This document shows positions 7,443 through 16,230 of a DNA stretch of 64,000 nucleotides, one piece after another. This DNA is from Halostella litorea (lineage in GTDB: Archaea; Halobacteriota; Halobacteria; Halobacteriales; Natronoarchaeaceae): contig NZ_SJER01000004.1 of the NCBI RefSeq assembly GCF_004785955.1, positions 62,001 through 126,000 on the forward strand. The letters are read 5' to 3'. Below the pieces are notes generated by a model. The model ran no database searches. It was not told where the DNA came from and saw nothing but the letters and a program-made list of their open reading frames with translations. Numbering within the stretch: the first letter of the stretch is position 1; the number at the start of each line of letters is the position of its first letter. The position numbers and the translations under genes were made by a program.

Positions 7443-9908
7443 ATGGAGCGCACGAGACGAACCTGGCTGAAGGGTAGCGGAGCCGTCCTGGCGGGCCTCG
7501 CGCTGGCCGGCTGTTCCAGTTCCGACGACGGCTCGGAGTCGACGACGACTGACGGGACGGGGACGTCCGAGTCCGACGACGACGGAACCGAAAGCGAGGG
7601 CGTTACCGCCGTCGACGCGGCCGTCGGTGCCGAGTGGAACGCGATGCGGGCGCGGGTGTGGGACGCGCTCGCCCTGGGCCGTGGCGGATACGCCGGGGCG
7701 GGCGCAACGGTCGCAGAGGACGTGTTCGCGCGCTTCGAGAACGCCGCCGGCGAGAACAACGCCCACGAGGCGCTCGAAGCCGAAAGCGAGGACGCGTACC
7801 ACGAGTTCGAGGAGGCGCTCGGCGAACTGCGGACGGAGGGCCTCGAAGCGGGCGACGTCGGGCGCGCAAGCGAGGAAGCCGCCATCGCGACCACGCAACT
7901 GGCCGAGGCACAGGGCAGCCGCCTTGACGAGGGGACGGCGCGGGCGTTCGACCTCCAGACGTTCGGCGCGGCGCTCGAGGACGCCGCGGTGCTGGCCGCG
8001 ACCGGCGCGTTCGACGCCGCCGCGACGGTCGCCGAGGGCGCGGTCGGCCGGTTCGAGGACTCGGCGGCCCACGACGCGCTCGAAAGCGCCGACGGGGACG
8101 CCTACGAGCGGTTCGAGAGCGCCGCGTCGGACGCCGTCGCGGCGGCCGGGGACGGCGACGCCGGGGCCGTGCGGTCGAGCGCGGCCGACGCGCGGGCGGC
8201 GGCCGTCGACGGGTCGTACGCGCTCGCCTCGTCCGAGGCCGCCGCGGGGGCGGGCCACGTCGCCAGCTTCCAGGCCCGCGGGTGGAACGCCGCGGCGCTA
8301 GCCGGGATCGGCGGGCCGTCGACGGCGTTCGCGCACGCGTCGGTGCTGTCGGGCTACCGCGCCCGGGTCCACGACGCCGCCTGGCTGTTCGACCGAGGCC
8401 AGCCCGACGCCGCGGCCCGCGTCGTCGAGAACGTGTTCGCGCACTTCGAGGGGGCACGCGCCCACGAGGCGCTCGAATCGGCCGACGAGGAGGCGTATCA
8501 CGCCTTCGAGGACGAGGGGCTCGACGCCTTCCTCACGGCCGTCGAGAACGGCGACGCCGAGGGGGTCGCGTCCGCCGTGGAGACGGTCGACGGGGCGCTT
8601 GTGTCGGGGATCGAGGCGCTCGGGTCCGGCGTCGAGCCGGCGCTGCTCGAGGCGGGCTTTTTCCGGGCCCGGATCGCCGACGCGGTCCAGCGCTACCACC
8701 TCGGCGAGGGCGGCGTCGCCGCGGACGTCGCGAGCGGGCTGTTAGAGGCGTTCGAGGCCAACGAGGCGGACTTCCACGAGACCCTCGAAAGTACGGACGA
8801 GTCGCTGTACCACGCGTTCGAGGACGAGCACCTGACGGCGCTGATCGACGCGTTCGAACAGGGTGAAGACGCGGCGGTCGAGGAACACGCCGCGGGCGTC
8901 GACGAGGCGTTGCTCTCGTTCGAGACGATGGCGGGATCGCAAGCGCAGGTCAGCGGCGTCGAGAGCACCTACGTGGCCGCCCGGGCGTTCGACGCGGACG
9001 TGCTGGCGGTCCTCGGCGCGGACGAACGCGCCGAGTCGGCCGTCAGCGGGGCGTTCAGTCACTTCGAGGGCGGCGCGGGCGGCTTCCACGAGGCCCTCGA
9101 AGCCGCCGACCGCGACCGCTACGAGTCGTTCGAGGGCGCGCTCTCGTCCGTCGGCGGGGCGACCGCGGCCGACGGCGAGTCGGTCGCGGAGGCGGCCCGA
9201 GCGTTCCACAAGGAGGCCGTCGGCGCGACGTACGCCGTGGTGGCCGCGGCCGGCGGTTCGTACGCCGACGCCGCCGCGACGGTCGCACAGGACGCGTTCG
9301 CCGACTTCGAGTCCGCGCGGGTCCACGAACTCCTGGAGTCGGCCGACGGGGACGCGTACGAGGGGTTCGAGGCGGCGCTGGAGGAGTATGTCGCCGCGCT
9401 GGAGTCCGGGTCGGGCGTCGACGCGGCAGCCGCCGCGTTCGCGGACGCCGCCCTCCGTGCGCAGTTCGCCGTGGCCGGCGCGCCCGACGCCGCGCCGGTG
9501 GACGGCTCCGGCGAGGGCGGTGGCGGGACCGAGACGGACCTCAGCGGCGGGCCGAACGTCGTCGAGGGCGTCCCCGACGACGCCGACCACGTCGTCGACA
9601 TGACCGCCGTCGCCTTCGAGCCGACCGAACTGACGGTCGCGGCGGGCGACACCGTCGCCTGGACCCACGCGGGCGGTGAACCCCACTCGGTGACGGCGGT
9701 CGAGGACGACATCCCGGACGACGCAACGTACTGGGCCTCGGGCGGGTTCGAGGGCGAGTCGGCCGCCCGCGACGGCTGGGAGAGCGGCGAGGGCGCGGTG
9801 CAGTCCGGCCAGTCGTACGTCCACACGTTCGAGACGACGGGGGAACACGCGTACGTCTGTATCCCGCACGAGGCGGCAGGGATGACCGGAACGGTCGTCG
9901 TCGAGTGA
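7443..9908 (+). CDS. DUF5059-like six-repeat lipoprotein with C-terminal cupredoxin
   Basis: An 821-residue exported protein. The N-terminus has a Tat-like RRTWLK and a lipobox ending LAGC (C24), then an acidic linker to ~50. Residues ~55-690 are helical and Ala/Glu-rich, with six copies of a unit containing FE...HE.LE.....Y..FE at about 94-125, 200-228, 331-358, 433-463, 537-565 and 618-646. Residues ~707-821 are a halocyanin/plastocyanin-like domain with copper ligands H748, C806, H809, M814. Haloarchaeal proteins of this layout are, from memory, DUF5059 proteins. The iron boxes in its promoter suggest a role in iron acquisition or redox at the cell surface, loosely like EfeO; this is inference. 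Confidence 0.85.
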   Translation: MERTRRTWLKGSGAVLAGLALAGCSSSDDGSESTTTDGTGTSESDDDGTESEGVTAVDAAVGAEWNAMRARVWDALALGRGGYAGAGATVAEDVFARFENAAGENNAHEALEAESEDAYHEFEEALGELRTEGLEAGDVGRASEEAAIATTQLAEAQGSRLDEGTARAFDLQTFGAALEDAAVLAATGAFDAAATVAEGAVGRFEDSAAHDALESADGDAYERFESAASDAVAAAGDGDAGAVRSSAADARAAAVDGSYALASSEAAAGAGHVASFQARGWNAAALAGIGGPSTAFAHASVLSGYRARVHDAAWLFDRGQPDAAARVVENVFAHFEGARAHEALESADEEAYHAFEDEGLDAFLTAVENGDAEGVASAVETVDGALVSGIEALGSGVEPALLEAGFFRARIADAVQRYHLGEGGVAADVASGLLEAFEANEADFHETLESTDESLYHAFEDEHLTALIDAFEQGEDAAVEEHAAGVDEALLSFETMAGSQAQVSGVESTYVAARAFDADVLAVLGADERAESAVSGAFSHFEGGAGGFHEALEAADRDRYESFEGALSSVGGATAADGESVAEAARAFHKEAVGATYAVVAAAGGSYADAAATVAQDAFADFESARVHELLESADGDAYEGFEAALEEYVAALESGSGVDAAAAAFADAALRAQFAVAGAPDAAPVDGSGEGGGGTETDLSGGPNVVEGVPDDADHVVDMTAVAFEPTELTVAAGDTVAWTHAGGEPHSVTAVEDDIPDDATYWASGGFEGESAARDGWESGEGAVQSGQSYVHTFETTGEHAYVCIPHEAAGMTGTVVVE

Positions 9909-10021
9909 CTGCGTACGCGACTGACCCAGTAGGAGAGGTCAACCACGCCGGCCGGCGCGCCCGGAGCCGCGGGAGAGGGAGAACCCCGGACGTTACGTAG
10001 GCCCCGGCCGAGTGGGAACAC

Positions 10022-11242
10022 ATGACGTCGAGACGCCCGAACGGGACCGAGCGCTTCGCGTACGACCCGCCCGCGATACGCTTCGGCCGGGGGAGCGTCG
10101 CGGAACTGGCCGACGAACTGGCGGCGCAGGGCGTCGAGCGCGCGCTCGTCGTCTGCGGCGAGACGGTCGGGGACACGCCCGCGGTGATGGACCCGGTGCT
10201 GGACGGCCTGGGCGACCGCCTCGGGAGCGTCTTCGCGGAGACGACGCCCGAGAAGCGCCTGCGGACGGCCGTCGACGGCGCGGCGGCGATGCGCGCGGCC
10301 GACGCGGACGCCGTGGTGAGCCTCGGCGGCGGGAGCAGCCTCGACACCGCGAAGGCCGTCGCCGTCCTCGCGGCCTCGGACCGCTCGCCCGAGGACGCCG
10401 GCCGGGAGTTCGCTGAGCGGGGGACGCTCACGGTGCCCGACGGCGTCCCGCCGGTCGTCGCCGTCCCGACGACGCTCGCGGGCGCGGACCTCTCGCAGGT
10501 CGCCGGCCTCACCGCCGCGCCCGCCGGCGGGCTGGTCGACGAGCCGGTCGGTGGCGGCCTCGACGACCCCCAGCTCATGCCCGCCGCGGCGTTCTACGAC
10601 CCGGAGCTGTTCGCGACGACGCCGTGGTCGGTGCTGTCGGGGTCCGCGATGAACGGCTTCGACAAGGGGATCGAGACGCTGTACGCGCGCAGCGCCGCGG
10701 CCGTGACCGACGCGACGGCCGCACGCGGGCTCTCGCTGCTCGCCGACGGGCTGCCGGCGCTCGGTCGGGACCGCGACGACGCCGACGCGCTCGACCGCGT
10801 CGTCGAGGGGACGATGCTGGTCCAGTACGGCATCTCGCGGCCCGACGGAACGACGCTGTCGCTGATCCACGCGTTCGGGCACGGGTTGACGGCCCACTCG
10901 TCCGTCCAGCAGGGCGCGGCCCACGCCATCGTCGCGCCCCACGCGCTGCGCTACCTGTTCGAGCGCGTCGACGGCCGCCGGCGGCTGCTCGCCGAGGCGC
11001 TAGGGGTGGCCCACGAGGATCTGTCCGACCACGCGGTCGCCGAAGCCGTCGTCGACGAGGTGCGGACGGTCCGTGACGCGCTGGACCTGCCGACCCGGCT
11101 TCGGTCGGTCGACGACCTCCCGCGGGAGGCGTTCCCGGCGGTCGCGGACGACGTGGTGACGGACGGCTTCGTCGGAAACGCGCCGCCGGGGCTGGACCTG
11201 ACGCGGGCGGACGTCGAGGCGGTGCTCGACGACGCCTGGTGA
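10022..11242 (+). CDS. Iron-containing alcohol dehydrogenase family protein, metal site altered
   Basis: A 406-residue protein of the Fe-ADH/maleylacetate reductase fold. The nucleotide motif VVSLGGGSSLDTAK (about 99-112) is intact. The usual metal ligands are not: the DALxHAIE position reads NGFDKGIE, and the second histidine pair region reads HAFGHGLTAHSSVQQG, so Asp, His and His are replaced by Asn, Lys and Gln. Maleylacetate reductases of the family also lack the metal. The protein is therefore probably a metal-free NAD(P)H reductase of unknown substrate. It stands alone, with a TATA-like GTTACGTAG about 28 bases before the ATG. Confidence 0.83.
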   Translation: MTSRRPNGTERFAYDPPAIRFGRGSVAELADELAAQGVERALVVCGETVGDTPAVMDPVLDGLGDRLGSVFAETTPEKRLRTAVDGAAAMRAADADAVVSLGGGSSLDTAKAVAVLAASDRSPEDAGREFAERGTLTVPDGVPPVVAVPTTLAGADLSQVAGLTAAPAGGLVDEPVGGGLDDPQLMPAAAFYDPELFATTPWSVLSGSAMNGFDKGIETLYARSAAAVTDATAARGLSLLADGLPALGRDRDDADALDRVVEGTMLVQYGISRPDGTTLSLIHAFGHGLTAHSSVQQGAAHAIVAPHALRYLFERVDGRRRLLAEALGVAHEDLSDHAVAEAVVDEVRTVRDALDLPTRLRSVDDLPREAFPAVADDVVTDGFVGNAPPGLDLTRADVEAVLDDAW

Positions 11243-11275
11243 AAGCGGTTCCGCGCCGCCGTCGGCCCGGGCGGA

Positions 11276-12724
11276 TCAGTCGTCAGCCGGCGTCGGGTCG
11301 CCCTCGCCTGCCGCCCCCTCCTGGAGGACGAAGCCGCGGCCGGCTGCCGCCGAGACGAAAAGCACCAGCGGCGAGAGGAACGCGAAGAAGTAGTACGGCG
11401 CGTACTCCAGCGTGGCGACGCCGAAGACGCCGGCCATGTACACCCCGCCCGCGTGCCACGGGATGAGCGCGCCGGTCGGCGTCCCGACGGACTCGATGGC
11501 CTTCGAGAGCGACGCGGAGTCGAGGCCGTACTCGTCGTACAGTTCCCGGAGCGTCATCCCGGGGACGACGATGCTCATGTACTGCTGGGCCGAGAAGAGG
11601 TTCACCGCGAACGCCGAGACGCCCGTCCCGGCGACAAGCGACCCGCGGCCGCGGACGGCGCCGGCGAGGCGCGCGGCGAGCGTGGCGATGACGCCCGTCG
11701 ATTCGAGCAGCCCGCCCAGCGCGAGCGCCGCCACGACGACCGAGATGGTCCACGCCGACCCCTCCAGCCCGCCGCTCGCGAGCAGGTCGTCGACGAGTTT
11801 CAGCCCCGTCGTCGGCTCGGTGCCGCTCAGGAACACCTGCCAGGCAGCCGTGAACGACCGGCCCTGGACCGCCACGGTCGTCGCGACGCCGGCGAACACG
11901 CCCGCGACCAGCGTCGGGAGCGCTGGGTAGCCCGCAAGCGCCAGCCCGAACGTGACGACCAGCGGGAGAAAGACGAGCGCCGAGAGGCCGTACGTGCCCG
12001 ACAGCGCCGCCCGGATCGACTCGACCTGGCCGGCGGGGATCGCGCCGCCGGCCTGCAGGCCGAGCGCCGCGTACAGCGCGATCGAGAGGCCGAGCGCGAC
12101 CGCCGTCCCGTTCCGCATCGCGCGGATGTGGTCGTAGAGGTCGGTGTCGGTCACCGCCGCGGCGAGGTTCGTCGTGTCCGAGAGCGGCGACTGCTTGTCG
12201 CCGGCGTACGCCCCCGAGAGGATCGCCCCGGCGGTCATCGGCTCGGGGATGCCGAGCCCCGAGCCGATGCCGATGAAGGCCACGCCGAGCGTGCCGGCTG
12301 TCGTCCACGACGACCCGATGGAGAAGGCGACGACCGCCGCCAGCAGGGCGGTGACGGGGAGGAACACCTCGGGCGTCAGCGTCCCCAGCCCGTAGTACAT
12401 CAGCCCGGGGATGGTGCCGGCGCTGATCCACGTCGCGATCAGCGCGTAGATGACGAAGAGGATGAGGATGGCCTCCAGCCCCATCAGCAGGCTCTTCGCG
12501 ATCCCGTCGTAGAGGTCGTCCCACGTATAGCCCATCCAGTAGCGCCCGACCAGCCCGGTCAGGGCGACGCTCCACAGCAGCGGCCCGTGCGGTGCGAGCT
12601 TCAACACGCCCGATCCGATCCCCAGGAAGACCATGACGCCGAGCACCGGCACGATCGCCTGCCGGAGCGGCGGTCGCCGGTCCGCGTCGAAGGCGAACCG
12701 CGCCTCGTCGTTCGGTGAGTCCAT
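11276..12724 (-). CDS. nhaC: NhaC-family Na+/H+ antiporter
   Basis: A 482-residue polytopic membrane protein with about 11-12 hydrophobic segments. Characteristic NhaC stretches are visible: SSWTTAGTLGVAF, then GAYAGDKQSPLSDTTNLA in the middle, and NLFSAQQYMSIVVPG in the C-terminal half. Family members exchange Na+ for protons or, in some cases, exchange organic acids such as malate and lactate. The N-terminus is short and acidic, as expected for a haloarchaeon. Two inverted repeats lie directly upstream, one overlapping the likely TATA element, so expression is probably controlled. The transported ion is inferred from the family. Confidence 0.9.
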   Translation of the reverse strand: MDSPNDEARFAFDADRRPPLRQAIVPVLGVMVFLGIGSGVLKLAPHGPLLWSVALTGLVGRYWMGYTWDDLYDGIAKSLLMGLEAILILFVIYALIATWISAGTIPGLMYYGLGTLTPEVFLPVTALLAAVVAFSIGSSWTTAGTLGVAFIGIGSGLGIPEPMTAGAILSGAYAGDKQSPLSDTTNLAAAVTDTDLYDHIRAMRNGTAVALGLSIALYAALGLQAGGAIPAGQVESIRAALSGTYGLSALVFLPLVVTFGLALAGYPALPTLVAGVFAGVATTVAVQGRSFTAAWQVFLSGTEPTTGLKLVDDLLASGGLEGSAWTISVVVAALALGGLLESTGVIATLAARLAGAVRGRGSLVAGTGVSAFAVNLFSAQQYMSIVVPGMTLRELYDEYGLDSASLSKAIESVGTPTGALIPWHAGGVYMAGVFGVATLEYAPYYFFAFLSPLVLFVSAAAGRGFVLQEGAAGEGDPTPADD

Positions 12725-12746
12725 GGCCCCGGATAATAACCTGAGA

Positions 12747-12770
12747 GAATTAAACGGCTCGGTTTAATTC
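12747..12770. promoter_or_regulatory. Inverted repeat over the nhaC TATA region
   Basis: GAATTAAAC-GGCTCG-GTTTAATTC, perfect 9-bp arms with a 6-base centre. Its left arm lies 23-31 bases upstream of the nhaC ATG (minus strand), exactly where the TATA box should be, so a bound protein would compete with TBP. Confidence 0.6.
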
Positions 12771-12772
12771 GT

Positions 12773-12792
12773 GTGGTGTATTGCCACACCAC
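12773..12792. promoter_or_regulatory. Second inverted repeat upstream of nhaC
   Basis: GTGGTGT-ATTGCC-ACACCAC, perfect 7-bp arms with a 6-base centre, 2 bases beyond the first repeat. It could be an adjacent binding site in the nhaC promoter or serve the plus-strand amidohydrolase 92 bases away. Confidence 0.5.
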
Positions 12793-12884
12793 GGTAGCCG
12801 GGGGCTCGTGACCCGGGATCACCCGCCGCCCCGGTCGCGCCCGACCGCACCCTTCAAGCGGCGGGCGTCCCTGGTGCCGGTAGG

Positions 12885-13655
12885 ATGTACCTCGCCGACG
12901 AGGCCTGGCCGGACCTGGAATCGTACTTCGAGTCGGAGTCGCTCGCGCTGGTGCCGCTGGGGTCGACCGAACAGCACGGCCCGCACCTGCCGGAGGGGAC
13001 CGACCACCTGATCGCCGAGGCGTACGCCCGCGAGGCGGCCGAGCGCACCGGCTACCTCTGTACCCCGACCATCAACGTCGGCGTCAGCCCCCATCACCGC
13101 CAGTTCCACGGCACGATGTGGGCCGACGCGCCGGCGTTCCGGGCCTACGTCGAGTCCGTCGCGCGGAACCTCACGTACCACGGGATAGACCGGATCGTGT
13201 TCGTCAACGCCCACGGCGGCAACGTCGACCACCTCCGCGAGGTCGGCCGCCGCCTCCGCGACGACGGGACCGCCTACGCCGTCGAGTGGATGTGGGACGA
13301 GAGCATCCCGGACCTCGTCGACGAGGCGTTCGACCAGAACGGCCCCCACGGCGGGCCGAAGGAGACGGCGATGATCCAGCACCTCCACCCGGAACTCGTC
13401 CACGACGACCGCCTCGCCGACGCGCGGGACGGCGGTATCGCAAGCGTCGAGGACGCCGAGACGGTCAAACACGGCGCGCGGACGTTCTACGACGCCATCG
13501 ACAACACCAACAACGGCGTCCTCGGCGACCAGACCGACGCCACCGCCGAGAAGGGCGAACAACTGTTCGAGGCCGCCTCGGAACAGCTCGTCGCGCTGGC
13601 CGACTGGCTCGCCGACCAGCGGTTCGAGGACCTGCTCCCGCGCGACCACGTCTGA
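12885..13655 (+). CDS. Creatininase-family amidohydrolase
   Basis: A 256-residue member of the creatininase fold, which hydrolyses cyclic amides using two metal ions. Metal-ligand motifs are visible: GSTEQHGPHLP (about 27-37) with an Asp in GTDHLI, HHRQFHGT, and VNAHGGN (about 107-113), followed by GPHGGPKETA near 162. The family includes creatininase, the FAPy deformylase ArfB and MftE-type peptidases, so the substrate is uncertain. The start matches the usual MYLADEAWPDLE N-terminus. It is convergent with the SMC-like gene and stands alone. Confidence 0.87.
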   Translation: MYLADEAWPDLESYFESESLALVPLGSTEQHGPHLPEGTDHLIAEAYAREAAERTGYLCTPTINVGVSPHHRQFHGTMWADAPAFRAYVESVARNLTYHGIDRIVFVNAHGGNVDHLREVGRRLRDDGTAYAVEWMWDESIPDLVDEAFDQNGPHGGPKETAMIQHLHPELVHDDRLADARDGGIASVEDAETVKHGARTFYDAIDNTNNGVLGDQTDATAEKGEQLFEAASEQLVALADWLADQRFEDLLPRDHV

Positions 13656-13979
13656 CCTCGGGGTTGCGTCGTCGCAGTAGATAATCGTTCTGAGAGCTCT
13701 AACCTCCCATAATTGATCTGTCTACTACCATCAGTTCTTACGGGGAACCCGCGTTAACCACCATATTTCACCGGATGAGAGGTTTCAGTCGTTTGTAGTC
13801 GGTTTCAGTCGATCGCCAAGTCAATTTGATGAGCATCAAAGATCGCTGTCTGATACTTGGAAATGCGTTGTTTTTAGCCCGTTGAAACGCGCCAAACCAA
13901 GAATCTAACTTCGAAACCGCGATCTGAGTACCTCATCGCGAAGTCGGAAAATATCAAAGTCCGATCTATTCTCCGAATT
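13656..13979. other. AT-rich convergent intergenic region with a direct repeat
   Basis: 324 bases between two convergent 3' ends, clearly lower in GC than the neighbours. It contains GGTTTCAGTCG twice, at 13781 and 13801, exactly 20 bases apart. T-rich stretches could terminate transcription from both sides. No open frame worth calling and no tRNA-like fold was seen. Confidence 0.55.
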
Positions 13980-15932
13980 TTATGCTTCCTGTGCGCCGAC
14001 CTCGGCCACGCGGTGGTGGTCCACGTCCAGCGCCTCGGCGTCCTCGGGCAGGAGCGCGACCACGAAGTAGTCGACGTACGAGGAGAAGTAGTCGACGAGC
14101 GCGGCGATCCGGTCCGAGTCGATCGGCTCCAGCGCGTCCATGATCATGAACGGCACCGACTGGTGCATGTCGTGGACGAGGTAGCCCGCGAGGGCGAACA
14201 CCAGCCCCGTCACCTCGCGCTCGCTCTCGCTGAGGTGGTCGACCGTGTCCTCGTAGGCGACGCCGCTCTCGCTGCTGCGGACGACGTGGAGTTCGAACGC
14301 GTTCCGGGACGTCTTCCGGCGACCCTGCCGCACCTCGCGCTCGACGATTTCGATCCAGATGCGCTCGATGTTCTCGTAGTCGAGTATCGACAGCACCTGT
14401 TCGATGTGCTCGTTGAACTCCTCGACGGCCTCGGACTCGATCCGGTCGATCCGCGTCCGGAGGTCGACCAGTTCCTCCTGGAGTTCCTCCCGGCGCTCCG
14501 CTATCTCGCCCTCCCGTTCGAGTTCGCTTTCGATCTCGACTATCTCCGCCTCGACCTCGTCGCGTTCGTTCTCGAGTTTGCCGAGTTCGTACTCCAGTTC
14601 GTTCGCCCGCCGGTGGTGGTCGAGCACCTCCTCGTACGTGTCGGTTTCGAGCTCCTCGACCTCGGCCTCCAGCGCCTCAACCTCGTCCCGGAGCTCCTCC
14701 TTGCGGTCGGAGAGCATCTCGAGGGTGTCCTCGGCCGAATCGATCTCGGCCTCGGTGCGCGCGAGGCGGTTGCGGATCTGCTTGCGGTTCTCCCGCCGGC
14801 GTTCGTACTCGCGTTTGCGCTCCGTGTACTCGTCCAGTTCCGACTCGACCTCGTCTTTGGCGTCCATCTTCTCCATCCGCAGCGACCGGAGGTCCTCGAG
14901 GGTCTCCTCGATCCGGTCGACCGCGACCTCGGAGCCGCAGGTCCAGCAGACGGTGCGTTGCTCGTCCCCGACCAGCTGGTCGGTGAGCGCGCCGGGGGCA
15001 CCTCCGTCGGTCTCCGTCTCGATGGCCGGATGTGAGCCCTGCCGGGCGTCCTCGGCCATCTTCTCGTTGAAGCGGATCGTGTTCTGGAGCTCGCTGACCT
15101 CCGTGTTCAGCGACTGCCGGTCGCGTCGGAGCTCGTCGATGCGGTCCTCGATGGCCTCCAGCTCCGCGTCGGGCACCGCTTCGAGGGAGTCCTCGCGGTC
15201 GGCGAGTTCGCTGCGCTCCTCCCGGAGCGACTCCAGGCTCTCGCGTTTCGTCTCGATGTCGAACCGGACCTCCTCGAGCTCCGACCGCACGTCGCTCAGC
15301 TCCGACAGCTTCTCCTCGAGCTCGTTTTGCTCCTCGCGGCGGTCCTCGACGGAGGCGTCGACCTCCTCTAAGTCCGCCTTCGCTGTTTCGAGCTCCGAGC
15401 GCGTCTCCTCGATGTCCTCCTCGAGGGACTGCTTTCGGCGTTCGAGTTCCGGCAGGCGCTGTTTGAGCTGGTCGAGTTCGTCGAGTTCGTCGTCGAGCCG
15501 CGCGCGCTCGTCCTGCACACGATCGATCTCCGCCTGGATCGCCTCGGTGTCGACGGGCCGCATGATCAGTTCGCGCAGGTCCGCGCCGGTCTCGACGGCG
15601 CGTCGCGGCTCGTTTGACTTCAGCAGGAACGCGAACAGGTCCGCGAGCGCCGGGTCGTCGAGGTAGCTGTCGCCGTCGGCCACGACGTCGGAGCCGGCCC
15701 GGCTGAACGTCCGTTCGTACGTCTCGCCGTCGATGGCGAGTTCCACGGAGCCGGCTTCCGCGTCGCCTTTCAGCGAGACGCTGTCGCTCCCGAGGCCGCC
15801 CATGATCGCCTGCAGGAACGAGGTCTTGTTCGAAGCGTTCGGGCCCGCAAGCACCGTCACGCCCGGCGGAATCTCGGCCTCCACGGACTCGATCCCGCCG
15901 ATGTTCTCGATGTCTATTCGAGCAGGTTCCAT
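13980..15932 (-). CDS. Archaeal SMC-like ATPase (Sph family)
   Basis: A 650-residue SMC/Rad50-like protein. Walker A is the variant GPNASNKTS (30-38). Two long coiled coils (about 130-290 and 335-520) flank a zinc-hook C329-W-T-C332. The C-terminal head has the signature LSESERE (567-573) and a Walker B region MIMDALEPID (597-606) in which the residue after Asp is Ala rather than the usual Glu. This matches the halophile proteins called archaea-specific SMC-related (Sph1-3); in Haloferax one such protein lies beside the rod-shape factor rdfA. No rdfA-like gene is adjacent here. A role in chromosome organisation or cell shape is inferred. Confidence 0.82.
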   Translation of the reverse strand: MEPARIDIENIGGIESVEAEIPPGVTVLAGPNASNKTSFLQAIMGGLGSDSVSLKGDAEAGSVELAIDGETYERTFSRAGSDVVADGDSYLDDPALADLFAFLLKSNEPRRAVETGADLRELIMRPVDTEAIQAEIDRVQDERARLDDELDELDQLKQRLPELERRKQSLEEDIEETRSELETAKADLEEVDASVEDRREEQNELEEKLSELSDVRSELEEVRFDIETKRESLESLREERSELADREDSLEAVPDAELEAIEDRIDELRRDRQSLNTEVSELQNTIRFNEKMAEDARQGSHPAIETETDGGAPGALTDQLVGDEQRTVCWTCGSEVAVDRIEETLEDLRSLRMEKMDAKDEVESELDEYTERKREYERRRENRKQIRNRLARTEAEIDSAEDTLEMLSDRKEELRDEVEALEAEVEELETDTYEEVLDHHRRANELEYELGKLENERDEVEAEIVEIESELEREGEIAERREELQEELVDLRTRIDRIESEAVEEFNEHIEQVLSILDYENIERIWIEIVEREVRQGRRKTSRNAFELHVVRSSESGVAYEDTVDHLSESEREVTGLVFALAGYLVHDMHQSVPFMIMDALEPIDSDRIAALVDYFSSYVDYFVVALLPEDAEALDVDHHRVAEVGAQEA

Positions 15933-16230
15933 ACGAGGGCATTGGGATGTTTGGCATTAATACATTTTGGTTCGGGCGACGCACGGGCGATATCTACGGT
16001 GGTTTACAGACATATACCTGTAATTCGACGGCTCGCAGTTCCGTTCAGTAGAGACGAACACAGGCGTCGGCACTGGGGGCCGATCCACGGCCGAACCGGG
16101 GACGGTTCTGACCGTTCGACGGCGAATCTCGATTCTTCCGGTATCGGTCAGTCCCGATCGCAACCAACCCCAAGGCGTTCAGTAAAGGCGAACGGATAGA
16201 TACTTGTGACAAACGGCACAGGGTGAGCGT
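15933..16230. other. Divergent intergenic region, SMC-like gene / IclR gene
   Basis: 298 bases. An A/T-rich stretch near 15950-16020 probably holds the SMC-like promoter. On the right, AGATACTT (about 16196-16203) is 27-30 bases from the IclR ATG and fits its TATA box. No other gene is seen. Confidence 0.45.

Noticed and set aside
9119-10942. 607-codon minus-strand frame across the DUF5059-like and Fe-ADH genes
   Set aside because: Spans two real genes and an intergenic gap, with no domain; GC-driven open frame.
13781-13811. Two copies of GGTTTCAGTCG as a CRISPR-like start
   Set aside because: Only two short copies with a 9-base gap and no further units; no cas genes in the window.
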